Below, in pieces: positions 29,875 to 37,963 of a stretch of 64,000 nucleotides of DNA. The position numbers and the translations under genes are program-made. The stretch's first letter is position 1. Every line of letters starts with the position of its first letter. This DNA comes from Achromobacter sp. RTa (GTDB lineage Bacteria; Pseudomonadota; Gammaproteobacteria; Burkholderiales; Burkholderiaceae_B). Location of the stretch: positions 152,645 through 216,644 of the forward strand of contig NZ_JPYO01000001.1 of the NCBI RefSeq assembly GCF_000757485.1. Direction: 5' to 3'. The notes under the pieces were generated by a model, which saw only the letters and a program-made list of their open reading frames with translations, searched no databases and was not told the DNA's origin.

Positions 29875-30255
29875 TCAGGGCTTCTGGGCGAGCAGCTCGC
29901 GGCACTGCTGTTCCTGCAGCGAGATTTCCTGCAGGGTGTCTTCGATGTCGCGGCGCTGCTGTTCCAGGGTGGCGCGATGCTGTTGCAGTACGCTCAGGTA
30001 TTGGCGCAGCTGGACTTCGGTGTCGCCGGGCCCGTCGTACATGTCGATCAGGGTCAGGATCTCGGACAGCTGCAAACCCAACCGCTTGCCGCGCAGCGCC
30101 AGCTTCAGGCGCGTGCGGTCGCGCGGCCCGAAAATGCGGTTGCGCCCCTCGCGCGCCGGGCTGACGATCCCCTGGTCTTCATAGAAGCGGATCGTGCGGG
30201 GCGTGACGTCGAACTCGCGGGCGAGTTCGGAGATGGTCCAGGTTGACGAGGGCAT
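29875..30255 (-). CDS. liuR: MerR-family regulator of the liu genes
   Basis: A 126-aa regulator. The N-terminal MerR wing-HTH is WTISELAREFDVTPRTIRFY...IVSPAREGRNRIFGPRDRTRL (6-50), then LALRGKRLGLQLSEILTLIDMYD, and a C-terminal coiled coil (about 82-120, QHRATLEQQRRDIEDTLQEI). It lacks the Cys set of metal-sensing MerR proteins, as expected for LiuR. It is divergent from the MBL-fold gene, with a GTTTACGTAAAC site between that matches the palindrome before liuA. Expected to respond to a branched-chain acyl-CoA intermediate (family knowledge). Confidence 0.9.
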   Translation of the reverse strand: MPSSTWTISELAREFDVTPRTIRFYEDQGIVSPAREGRNRIFGPRDRTRLKLALRGKRLGLQLSEILTLIDMYDGPGDTEVQLRQYLSVLQQHRATLEQQRRDIEDTLQEISLQEQQCRELLAQKP

Positions 30256-30268
30256 GCGAGGTATGGCA

Positions 30269-30280
30269 GTTTACGTAAAC
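30269..30280. promoter_or_regulatory. LiuR operator between liuR and the MBL-fold gene
   Basis: GTTTACGTAAAC is a perfect 12-bp palindrome extended by GTAA on one side, matching the core of the liuA site. A good -10 (TATGAT, 30287-30292) lies just downstream toward the MBL gene. The arrangement suits MerR-type control of both divergent genes. Confidence 0.75.
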
Positions 30281-30328
30281 GTAAATTATGATGACTTGAC
30301 CGGAACGTCAAGCGTGGAGCGAGAGGCA

Positions 30329-31396
30329 ATGAACCCCAACGAGCAGAAACTGCAGTACCCCTGGGCCGACTTCCAGCCCGAGGCCGGCCGGGCGCACGTG
30401 GTGGCCGAAGGGGTCAAATGGATACGGATGCCTTTGCCGTTCGCGCTGGATCATATCAACCTCTGGCTATTGCGCGACAACATCGACGGCAGGGACGGCT
30501 GGACCATCGTCGACTGCGGCATCGCGCGCGACGAGGTGAAGACACTGTGGGAACAGGTCTTCGAGAACGAGCTCGAGGGCCTGCCCGTGCTGCGCGTGCT
30601 GGTCACGCACATGCACCCCGACCACGTCGGCCTGGCGCACTGGCTGTGCGAACGCTGGAACGCTGGCCTGTGGATGACGATGACCGATTTCATGGTGGCC
30701 TCGCTGTGGTCGTCGCGCCGCGGCGACGCGGGCGCGGGCCCCGGCGGCCAATCGGCGGTCGAGCATTTCGCCCGCCATGGGCTCATCGACCCGGACGCGC
30801 AGGAACAGATCCGCCAGCGCGCCAACTACTATCCCAATCTGGTGCCGGCGATGCCGTCGCGCTACACGCGCATCCTGCACGGCGACCAGGTCCGCATCGG
30901 GGGGCGCGACTGGCGCGTGATCGTGGGCTACGGGCATGCGCCGGAACATGCGTCGCTGTTCTCCCCGGACCTGGCCGTGCTGATCTCGGGCGATATGGTG
31001 CTGCCGCGCATTTCCACCAACGTCAGCGTGTTCGACTACGAGCCGGACGCGAACCCCCTGCCCCTGTACCTGCGCTCGCTGGACCGCTACGCGGACCTGC
31101 CTGACGACACGCTGGTGCTGCCGGCTCACGGCCGTCCCTTCAAGGGCCTGCACGAACGCATCAAGCAGCAGCACGACCACCACCGCGACCGTCTTGCGGA
31201 AGTGCTGGAAGCCTGTACGGGCCAGGCGCAGTCCACCTCGGACATCGTGCCCGTGCTCTTCAAGCGCAAGCTGGACCTGCACCAGCTGACCTTCGCCATG
31301 GGCGAGGCGCTGGCGCACCTGCATGCCCTCTACTTCGAGGGCAAGCTCAAGCGCGCCCAAGGCGCGGACGGGATCGTGCGGTTTTCAGCCGCCTGA
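30329..31396 (+). CDS. Metallo-beta-lactamase-fold hydrolase
   Basis: A 355-aa MBL-fold protein. The metal motif THMHPDHVGLAHW (HxHxDH) is at about residues 95-100; further ligands are in GYGHAPEHASLF, LISGDMVLPRIS and LVLPAHGRPF. The C-terminal extension (HHRDRLAEVLEACTGQAQST...FKRKLDLHQLTFAMGEALAHL) is a DNA-binding-like winged helix of the kind that ends many MBL hydrolases of the glyoxalase II-like group. ATG 30329 follows GAGAGG. Shared promoter region with liuR suggests thioester or related hydrolysis in branched-chain acyl-CoA metabolism; the substrate is inferred, not seen. Confidence 0.88.
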   Translation: MNPNEQKLQYPWADFQPEAGRAHVVAEGVKWIRMPLPFALDHINLWLLRDNIDGRDGWTIVDCGIARDEVKTLWEQVFENELEGLPVLRVLVTHMHPDHVGLAHWLCERWNAGLWMTMTDFMVASLWSSRRGDAGAGPGGQSAVEHFARHGLIDPDAQEQIRQRANYYPNLVPAMPSRYTRILHGDQVRIGGRDWRVIVGYGHAPEHASLFSPDLAVLISGDMVLPRISTNVSVFDYEPDANPLPLYLRSLDRYADLPDDTLVLPAHGRPFKGLHERIKQQHDHHRDRLAEVLEACTGQAQSTSDIVPVLFKRKLDLHQLTFAMGEALAHLHALYFEGKLKRAQGADGIVRFSAA

Positions 31397-31425
31397 TTAC
31401 GGCAGGCGAGGCGCCGCCGCGCGCC

Positions 31426-32052
31426 TTAGCGCGTTGCGGTCGCCAGCCGCAGCGCCAGGCCCACGAATACCAGCGCGGCAATGCGGTTCAGCCAGCGCTT
31501 GGCGGTCGCCGAGCGCTGCAGCAGTTCGCCGAATGCGCCCGAGAAGAACGCGATGGCGCCGAACACCAGCAGCGTGGACACCATGAATACCGCGCCCAGC
31601 TGCATGGTCTGCACGCCAACCGGTCCCAGGGCCGGCGAGGTGAACTGCGGCAGGAAGGCGAAGAAGAACAGCAGCACCTTCGGATTGGTCAGATTCATTA
31701 CGATGCCGCGGCGGTACAGCGCGCCCGGCTTCATGGGTTCGGGCCGCGTTCCGGCGCTGCCTCCGACAGGCGCGCGCAGGATTTGCCAGGCCAGGTACGC
31801 CAGGTAGGCGGCGCCGGCCAGCTTGAGCACGGTGAAGGCCATGGGCGAGGCCGCGAATACGGCGGCCAGCCCCACGGCCACGGCCGCCGTGTGGCCCAGC
31901 AGCCCGGTGCACAGCCCCAACACCACGAACATGCCCGCCTTGCGGCCCCAGATGGCCGATTGCATCAGCACGAACAGATTGTCGGGCCCCGGGGTCAGGG
32001 CCAGCAGGACGGCAATGCCGAAGAATGCAATCAGGGTATCGATGGGCAGCAT
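31426..32052 (-). CDS. LysE/RhtB-family amino acid exporter
   Basis: Inner-membrane exporter of 208 aa with six hydrophobic segments. Hallmarks: FFGIAVLLALTPGPDNLFVLMQSAIWGRKAG (TM1 with the TPGP motif), LKLAGAAYLAYLAWQILRAP, RRGIVMNLTNPKVLLFFFAFLPQFTSP. ATG 32052 (MLPIDTLIAFFG) gives the family length; the frame is open 12 codons further. It converges with the MBL gene and is divergent from the nitroreductase gene. Substrate unknown, probably homoserine/threonine or another neutral amino acid. Confidence 0.92.
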   Translation of the reverse strand: MLPIDTLIAFFGIAVLLALTPGPDNLFVLMQSAIWGRKAGMFVVLGLCTGLLGHTAAVAVGLAAVFAASPMAFTVLKLAGAAYLAYLAWQILRAPVGGSAGTRPEPMKPGALYRRGIVMNLTNPKVLLFFFAFLPQFTSPALGPVGVQTMQLGAVFMVSTLLVFGAIAFFSGAFGELLQRSATAKRWLNRIAALVFVGLALRLATATR

Positions 32053-32187
32053 GGGATCTCGCCTGGAACGGGTCGGTCGTCTACGCAAGGGCCGGAGATG
32101 GCATCATAAAGGCAAAGCCCCACACATCATGAGCGCCCCATGCGTCCCTCCGGGACCTCCCGGGCCCCGACCAGGAGAGACAAAACC

Positions 32188-32910
32188 ATGCCCCGGTCCG
32201 CCACGCAGCCACGCCCGGAAAGCCCGTCCCACGCCGATCCGCGCCCGGATTCCGCGCTGGAAGCGTGGTTGCGCGCGCGCCATAGCTGCCGAGCATTTCT
32301 GCCCGAGCCGGTTCCGCGCGCCACGATCGAACGCATCCTGGACCTGGCGCAGCGCACGGCTTCCTGGTGCAACTGCCAGCCCTGGCAGGTGGCGATCACC
32401 GAGGGCGCGGGCACGGAGCGCTTGCGCGGCGCGTTGCAGCGCCGCGCCGGCCAGGCGGGCTTCACCCCGGATTTCCCATTCCCGCGCGAATATCAGGGCG
32501 AATACCTCGCCCGCCGACGCGAATCGGGCTTCCAGCTCTACGGCGCGGTGGGCGTGGCGCGCGGCGACCGCGAGGCCTACCGGCGCCAGGAAATGCGCAA
32601 CTTCCAGCTATTCGACGCGCCGCACGTGGCCATCATCACCACCGACGAGGCGCTGGGCGAGTACGGCGCGGTGGATTGCGGCGGCTATGTCGCCAATTTC
32701 ATGCTGGCGGCCCAGGCCAACGGCGTGGCGGCCGTGGCGCAGGCCTCGCTCGCCATGTATCCGGAAGTGCTGCGCGAGGAACTCGGCATACCGGCGGGGC
32801 GGCGCGTGGTCTGCGGCATTTCCTTCGGCTATGCGGACGCGTCGCACCCCGCCAACAGCTACCGCACGAACCGCGCGGCGCAGTCCGAAACCGTCACGTG
32901 GGTGGGCTGA
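32188..32910 (+). CDS. Nitroreductase-family flavoprotein
   Basis: FMN-dependent NAD(P)H oxidoreductase of 240 aa. Motifs: RHSCRAFLPEPVPRATIERIL (FMN phosphate-binding Arg/Ser/Arg), AQRTASWCNCQPWQVAITEG, and late GVAAVAQASLAMYPEVLREELGIPAGRRVVCGISFGYAD. Start 32188 follows AGGAGA. The AQASLAMYP and GISFGYAD signatures are typical of the enlarged nitroreductase subgroup in Burkholderiales. It acts in the cytoplasm on a nitro- or quinone-like substrate not deducible from sequence. Confidence 0.9.
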   Translation: MPRSATQPRPESPSHADPRPDSALEAWLRARHSCRAFLPEPVPRATIERILDLAQRTASWCNCQPWQVAITEGAGTERLRGALQRRAGQAGFTPDFPFPREYQGEYLARRRESGFQLYGAVGVARGDREAYRRQEMRNFQLFDAPHVAIITTDEALGEYGAVDCGGYVANFMLAAQANGVAAVAQASLAMYPEVLREELGIPAGRRVVCGISFGYADASHPANSYRTNRAAQSETVTWVG

Positions 32911-33001
32911 CCCAGGTCCGTCCCCACGACAGGGCGCGCCGCGCCTGATAAGGTTCACCTATCCGCTTTCCTCTCGTCCATTCGCAGCCGTCACCATCAA
33001 G

Positions 33002-34195
33002 ATGCCTACCAAACACATCGATACGCTTCTGCAGCACGCGGGCACCGCCCCATTCAACCCCGAGACCGGCACCGCGCCCGTGCCGCTGCCTCCGATGCGG
33101 GCCAGCACGGTGCGCTTCGCGAATATCGCCGCGCTGGAGCAGGCTCAGCGCAGCAAGGCCGCCGGCGGGCGCGCGAGCACCTACGGCCGCATGGGCATGG
33201 ACACGCATGCCGCGCTGGAGCAGGTCTTCACGCAGCTCGAAGGCGGCACGCACTGCTATCTGGCGTCGTCGGGGCTGTCCGCGATGACCATGGTGATGAT
33301 GGCCCTGTGCTCGGCCGGCGACCACGCCCTGATCTCGGACTGCGTGTACGGGCCGATGCGCGAGCTGGACGACGCCGTCCTGAAGCGCATGAACATCGAC
33401 ATCACCTATTTCGCGGCGGGCGAAGACCTGGACGAGCTGGTGCGTCCGAATACCAAGCTGCTGTACGTGGAATCGCCGGGCTCGCTGCTGTTCGAGATGC
33501 TGGACATGGGGGCGATGGCCGCCGTCGCGCAGCGCCACGGCCTGGTGCTGGCCACCGACAACACCTGGGGTTCGGGCTATATCTACCGCCCGCTGACCTT
33601 GGGCGCGCACGTGTCGGTCATCGCCGGCACCAAGTATGTGGGCGGGCACTCCGACCTGATGCTGGGCGCCGTCGTCACCAACGACGAGGCGATCGCCCGC
33701 AAGCTGAACCGCACGCAGTACGCCATGGGCTATTCCATCAGCGCGGACGACGCCTGGCTGGCATTGCGCGGCGTGCGCACCATGCCGATCCGCATGGCGC
33801 AGCACGCTCGCCACGCGCTGCAGGTGTGCGAGTTCCTGAACAGCCGTCCCGAAACCGTGCGCCTGTTCCATCCGGCGTGGCCGCAGGATCCGGGCCACGC
33901 CCTGTGGCAGCGGGATTGCACGGGCTCCAACGGCATGCTTTCCGTCGAACTGCGCCTGTCGCCCGCGGCGGCGCGCGAGTTCGTCGATGCGCTGACGCTG
34001 TTCGGCATCGGCTTCTCTTGGGGCGGCTACGAAAGCCTGGTCCAGCTGGTGTCGGGCAAGGACCTGGCCAAGCACCGCTATTGGGGCGAAGGAGACAACG
34101 CGCTGGTCCGCCTGCACATCGGGTTGGAGTCGCCCGAAGACATCATCGCCGACCTGGCCCAGGCCCTGGAGAAGGCCGCGGCCGTCCAGGGCTGA
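33002..34195 (+). CDS. metC: Cystathionine beta-lyase-type PLP enzyme
   Basis: Cleaves the C-S bond of cystathionine or cysteine conjugates to give pyruvate, ammonia and a thiol. The 397-aa protein starts at ATG 33002 (MPTKHIDTLLQHAGTAPFNP). Cys/Met-metabolism PLP motifs: ASTYGRMGMDTHAALEQVFT, CYLASSGLSAMTMVMMAL, NTKLLYVESPGSLLFEM, LATDNTWGSGYIYRPL and the Schiff-base Lys at about 211 in VIAGTKYVGGHSDLMLG. The C-terminus has GFSWGGYESLVQL and VRLHIGLESPEDIIADL. It stands 91 nt after the nitroreductase gene. Confidence 0.92.
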   Translation: MPTKHIDTLLQHAGTAPFNPETGTAPVPLPPMRASTVRFANIAALEQAQRSKAAGGRASTYGRMGMDTHAALEQVFTQLEGGTHCYLASSGLSAMTMVMMALCSAGDHALISDCVYGPMRELDDAVLKRMNIDITYFAAGEDLDELVRPNTKLLYVESPGSLLFEMLDMGAMAAVAQRHGLVLATDNTWGSGYIYRPLTLGAHVSVIAGTKYVGGHSDLMLGAVVTNDEAIARKLNRTQYAMGYSISADDAWLALRGVRTMPIRMAQHARHALQVCEFLNSRPETVRLFHPAWPQDPGHALWQRDCTGSNGMLSVELRLSPAAAREFVDALTLFGIGFSWGGYESLVQLVSGKDLAKHRYWGEGDNALVRLHIGLESPEDIIADLAQALEKAAAVQG

Positions 34196-34214
34196 ACGCC
34201 GGCGCGCGCGGCCC

Positions 34215-35162
34215 TCAGGCCGCCGCGCCGCGTATCCAGGCGCCGATGCGCGCCGCGATGTCGTCGCTGTTGTCGTCCATCATGGGCATGTGCGAATTGC
34301 CCGCCACGCCCATGTCGGCCAGGCGCCACGTGGCGACGCGCGCGCCATGGCTCGCCAGTTCGCCGGCATAGGCCTGGCCCGTGGCGCACAGCCGTTCCCA
34401 TAGCGGCGTGGCGTCCAGATAGTCACCATAGACGAACAGGAACGGCTTGCTGGCCACGCTGGCGGCGTCCACCTCGGGCGAGAAGCCCGAGGGTTCCACG
34501 CCGATGACTCCGCGCACCAACCCCGGCCTGGCGTGCAGGGCGCGGTAGGCAACCTCGCCGCCGTGGCTGTGCGCCAGCACCAGGCAGGGGCCGATGCGGT
34601 CGAGCGCCGCGCAGAATCCTTCCAGGGCGGCATTGTTGTTGCCCAGCCAGCGCGGCACCGCGTGGCGGATGAATTCGTCGAACGCGGCGATCGGGAAGCG
34701 CTGCCCATCGAAGGCGCGCCGCGCCGTGTAGTCCTCGGCGCGCCCGAACCGGAACAGCGACCAGCTTTCCTCGGCGTTGCGGATGATGGGCGCCTCCGGC
34801 CAGACTTCCTTGAAAGGCGCCCAGCCCGCGCGGCCGCGTTCGACGTTGTCGACCACGTAGACCGCGTGGCCCTGGCGCAGGAAATGCTGCAGCCAGCCCG
34901 GCCGGCCGTCCGGCGTCTGTTCCCACATCGCGCCCGTCATGCCGCCGCCATGCAGCAGCACGATGGGCAAGGGATGAGCCAGTTCCGCCGGGACGAAATA
35001 CTGCACGTAGGCCTGCTCGAAGTGATACAGGCCGTTGGGATCGTAGGCCAGCGAGGCGCTTTGCGTGAACGCGATGTCGCGCGTCAGCTGGCCCGCGATG
35101 CGCACCTGCCTGCCGCCCGCGTAGAAGCTCCCGAAATCGGCCAGCGCCAGGGGCGGGTTCAT
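34215..35162 (-). CDS. Alpha/beta hydrolase, 315 aa
   Basis: Esterase-like serine hydrolase. PIVLLHGGGMTGAMWEQTPDGRPGW gives the oxyanion hole, AHSHGGEVAYRAL carries the nucleophile Ser in an A-x-S-x-G elbow, and GNSHMPMMD near the C-terminus supplies the His. The acid is probably in FVYGDYLDATPLW. No signal peptide is evident. ATG 35162 overlaps the preceding ABC-type binding-protein stop as ATGA, so the two are co-translated; the hydrolase may act on the imported solute. Confidence 0.85.
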   Translation of the reverse strand: MNPPLALADFGSFYAGGRQVRIAGQLTRDIAFTQSASLAYDPNGLYHFEQAYVQYFVPAELAHPLPIVLLHGGGMTGAMWEQTPDGRPGWLQHFLRQGHAVYVVDNVERGRAGWAPFKEVWPEAPIIRNAEESWSLFRFGRAEDYTARRAFDGQRFPIAAFDEFIRHAVPRWLGNNNAALEGFCAALDRIGPCLVLAHSHGGEVAYRALHARPGLVRGVIGVEPSGFSPEVDAASVASKPFLFVYGDYLDATPLWERLCATGQAYAGELASHGARVATWRLADMGVAGNSHMPMMDDNSDDIAARIGAWIRGAAA

Positions 35163-36370
35163 TGCTTGGCCAAGGGGCATTGGCTTTCCGACAGCGGCCA
35201 GGCCAGTGTGTCGCCGGGGATGCGGCGCACGATGTTGTAGTAGTCCCAGGGCGCCTTGGACTGTTCCGGCGTCTTGACCTGCGCCAGCATCATGTCGCGC
35301 ACCACCAGGCCGTCCTGGCGGATATGGGCGTTCAGGCTGAAGGGATCGTCGATGGGCAGCGATTTCATTTTCGCCATGACGGCGTCGGCATCCGTGGTGC
35401 CGGCCGCCTTTACCGATTGCAGGTAGTGGCGCACGGAGCCGTACACGCCCGCCTGCAGGAAAGTGGGCGGACGGCCGACGCGGGCCTCGAATTTCTTGGC
35501 GAAGGCGCGCGTGCCGTCGTTCATGTCCCAGTAGGAAGGCACGGTCAGATAGGTTTTCTGCGCCGCTTGCAGGCCCAGGCTGTGCACGTCGGTGAGAAGC
35601 AGCAGCATGGCCGCCAGGCGCTGCGTGCTGCCGATGCCGAATTCCGCGGCCTGCTTGATGGCAGAGATGGTATCGCCGCCCGCGTTGGCGATGGCGATGA
35701 TCTGCGCCTTGGATCCTTGCGCCTGCAGCAGGAAGGACGCGAAGTCCGAGGCGTTCAGCGGGTGGTAGACAGTTCCCACCACCTCGCCGCCGTTGGCCTT
35801 GACCACCGCCTCGGTGTCCGCCGCCAGCTGCTTGCCGAAGGCGTAGTCCGAGGCCAGGATGAACCAGCGCTTGTTGCCTTCGTTCACCACCGCGGTCGCC
35901 GTGCCGCGGGAGAGCGCATAGGTGGTGTAGGTCCATTGCACGCCATAGGGCGAGCACTGCGCCTGCGACAGCGCGGTGGTGCCGGGGCTGGAGAACAGCA
36001 CCAGCTTCTTCTTCTCGCGCGCGATGCCCTGCACCGCCAGCGCGACCGAGGAGTTGGGCACGTCCACGACCACGTCCACGCCGTCGGTGTCGTACCACTT
36101 GCGCACCATGCTGCTGCCGATGTCGGGACGGTGCTGGTGGTCGCCCGACACCAGGGAGATGGGCTTGCCCAGCACGCTGCCGCCCATTTCTTCGATGGCC
36201 AGCCGGGCCGCTTCGACGGAACCCTTGCCGGTGGCGTCGGCGGTGACGCCCGCCATGTCGGTAAGAACGCCTATCTTCACGCCCTCGGCGTCGCTGGCAT
36301 GGGCCAGGCCCGCGGCCAACGCCAGGCACAGGCCGGCAGCCGCGCTGCTGCGCAGGAATTGCTGTCTCAT
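35159..36370 (-). CDS. LivK-type ABC transporter substrate-binding protein
   Basis: Periplasmic receptor of 403 aa (Peripla_BP_6 fold). Signal peptide MRQQFLRSSAAAGLCLALAA then GLAHA, cleavage before SDAEG. Core motifs: VKIGVLTDMAGVTADATGKGSVEAARLAIEEMGG, GDHQHRPDIGSSMVRKWYD, VVVDVPNSSVALAVQGIAREKKKL, FILASDYAFGKQLAAD. Ribosome site GGAAGAA precedes ATG 36370. No permease or ATPase genes adjoin; only the coupled alpha/beta hydrolase follows. Substrates of this family range from amino acids to aromatic acids and amides; this one is unknown. Confidence 0.9.
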   Translation of the reverse strand: MRQQFLRSSAAAGLCLALAAGLAHASDAEGVKIGVLTDMAGVTADATGKGSVEAARLAIEEMGGSVLGKPISLVSGDHQHRPDIGSSMVRKWYDTDGVDVVVDVPNSSVALAVQGIAREKKKLVLFSSPGTTALSQAQCSPYGVQWTYTTYALSRGTATAVVNEGNKRWFILASDYAFGKQLAADTEAVVKANGGEVVGTVYHPLNASDFASFLLQAQGSKAQIIAIANAGGDTISAIKQAAEFGIGSTQRLAAMLLLLTDVHSLGLQAAQKTYLTVPSYWDMNDGTRAFAKKFEARVGRPPTFLQAGVYGSVRHYLQSVKAAGTTDADAVMAKMKSLPIDDPFSLNAHIRQDGLVVRDMMLAQVKTPEQSKAPWDYYNIVRRIPGDTLAWPLSESQCPLAKQ

Positions 36371-36474
36371 TTCTTCCACCCGTTGGATGCCGCCGTGGCG
36401 GCGAATTATTGTGCGGAAAGTGTAGCGCGGGCGGGCGCTCCCGACGCGGCGCATGCTGTGCCGGCCGAGCCCTG

Positions 36475-36514
36475 GCCAAAACAGAAACGCCCCGGCCGGA
36501 GAGGCTCGGGGCGT
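36475..36514 (-). terminator. Rho-independent terminator after dsbA
   Basis: On the minus strand, ACGCCCCG (from 36514) pairs with CGGGGCGT (to 36487), with an inner GCC/GGC pairing, followed by TTTCTGTTTTGG. It lies 22 nt past the dsbA stop codon and ends the argS-SPOR-dsbA transcript. Confidence 0.7.
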
Positions 36515-36536
36515 CGGAATCCTTGCTGGGGGCGGA

Positions 36537-37166
36537 TCAGTTGCGCGCCATGGGGATCAGGCGATCCACTTCCTTCAACGCGCCTTCATAGCTGTTGCCT
36601 GCCATGACCGGCGAGGTCATGAACTTGCCGCCCACGGCGAACGACGGGGTACCCTCGATGCGGTAGGCGTCGGCCAGCTGGCTGGCGCGCTGCACTTGCG
36701 TCTGCACGCTGAACGAATCGAAGACCGAATCGAACTTGGCGCGATCCACGCCCTGGGACGCAACCCAGTCGCCCATGGCCTTCTTGTCGAACAGGCGCTT
36801 GTGCTCGCCGTGGATGGCGGTGAAGACCTTGGCGTGCAGGTCAGGACGGTCCAGCGCCAGCAGCGTGTAGTAGAGCTGCTGCAGCGGCTTCATGCCGGCG
36901 TTGAAGGCGATGGGGATCTGCTTGAGCACCACGTCCGGCGGCGCGGTCTTGACCCAGTCCTCGACCAGCGGCTCGATCGCGGCGCAGTGCGGGCAGGTGT
37001 AGGCGAAGAATTCCAGCACTTCCACTTTGCCCGGGGTATCCGACGGCAGCGGCGGATTGATGGGTACGTATTGCTGCGTGCCTTGGGCATGGCTCGCCGG
37101 GCTGAAGAACGCCGTGGCGGCCAACGCGGCCGCGGCCAGGATGCGGATAATCTTGGGGGACACCAT
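36537..37166 (-). CDS. dsbA: Thiol:disulfide interchange protein DsbA
   Basis: Periplasmic oxidase of 209 aa that forms disulfides in exported proteins. Signal peptide [20 protein letters not shown] then FSPASHA, cleavage before QGTQQ. The thioredoxin fold has the active-site CPHC in [20 protein letters not shown] (about 56-59) and the cis-Pro loop [15 protein letters not shown]. Third gene of argS-SPOR-dsbA, 80 nt after the SPOR gene; this order is usual in Bordetella/Achromobacter. Confidence 0.95.
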   Translation of the reverse strand: MVSPKIIRILAAAALAATAFFSPASHAQGTQQYVPINPPLPSDTPGKVEVLEFFAYTCPHCAAIEPLVEDWVKTAPPDVVLKQIPIAFNAGMKPLQQLYYTLLALDRPDLHAKVFTAIHGEHKRLFDKKAMGDWVASQGVDRAKFDSVFDSFSVQTQVQRASQLADAYRIEGTPSFAVGGKFMTSPVMAGNSYEGALKEVDRLIPMARN

Positions 37167-37246
37167 GGATGAGAGGTTCCTGAGTAAAAAGTTACAGACA
37201 GGGCCAGGGCCGGATAAGTTCAATGCCTGCGCCTGTGGGGCGCGCC

Positions 37247-37954
37247 TTACTGGCGCACCACCGCGGTTTCGATTTTGTTTTCGCCCAGCCTGCCGCGGGC
37301 GCGGTTCATGTCGTCCAGGCGGGCGAACGGCCCCACCCTGACCCGGTTGATGGGCTTGCCGTTCACTTCCGCCTTTTGCACGGCCACCGGCAGGCCCAGC
37401 AGGATGATGCGGGCCTTGAGCGATTCCGCGTCGTTCTCGCCCCGGAAGGCGCCTGCCTGCAGATAGTACGTGCCGGTAGCCGCGGAAGCCGCGGGGGCCG
37501 GCTTGGCGGCCGGCGCCGGGGCGGCCTTCGAAATGGGCGTGGGCGGCGTGGCGGGAGCCGGCGCCGTCGCGGCGGGCTGCTGCCGGGTGGAGGGCAAGGT
37601 TGCGATCAGCGCGCCCAGGTCGTCCATCTTGGAAGGCGGCTCGTCGGGCTTGGCAACGCCGGCGCCGGGCAGCGGCGCGGGGGCGGTTGCGGTGGGGCCC
37701 GTGGGCGCGGCGCCCGCGCCGCCATCGCGGCCGTACAGGCCGGCGTTGGGGTCCGGCGCCTGGCGGGGATCGGGCAGCTTGCCCGTGTCGCCCTGGCGGC
37801 TGGCCCGGTCCACGAAGGGCACGGGCGCCTTGGTGACGTAGAAGGCGACGACGGCGGCCACGATCAGGCCGAGGAGCAGGCCGGCCAGCGCCCCGTACAG
37901 GGTGCTGCCGCTTTCGCCGGAGGAACGGCGGGAGGTTTTGCGCTTTGTTGCCAT
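37247..37954 (-). CDS. SPOR-domain (FtsN-like) membrane protein
   Basis: Single-pass inner-membrane protein of 235 aa. The cytoplasmic start [15 protein letters not shown] is basic; the TM helix is about 20-41 ([20 protein letters not shown]). A long Pro/Ala linker follows (about 60-160), then the C-terminal SPOR domain ([20 protein letters not shown]...[20 protein letters not shown]), which binds denuded septal peptidoglycan. The length and order match small FtsN-like proteins of Burkholderiales. It is 9 nt after argS. Confidence 0.92.
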   Translation of the reverse strand: MATKRKTSRRSSGESGSTLYGALAGLLLGLIVAAVVAFYVTKAPVPFVDRASRQGDTGKLPDPRQAPDPNAGLYGRDGGAGAAPTGPTATAPAPLPGAGVAKPDEPPSKMDDLGALIATLPSTRQQPAATAPAPATPPTPISKAAPAPAAKPAPAASAATGTYYLQAGAFRGENDAESLKARIILLGLPVAVQKAEVNGKPINRVRVGPFARLDDMNRARGRLGENKIETAVVRQ

Positions 37955-37963
37955 GAACCGATG

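Noticed and set aside
31823..33001. N-terminal 393-codon extension of the metC frame
   Set aside because: Overlaps the LysE exporter in antisense and the nitroreductase out of frame; the lyase homology starts at 33002.
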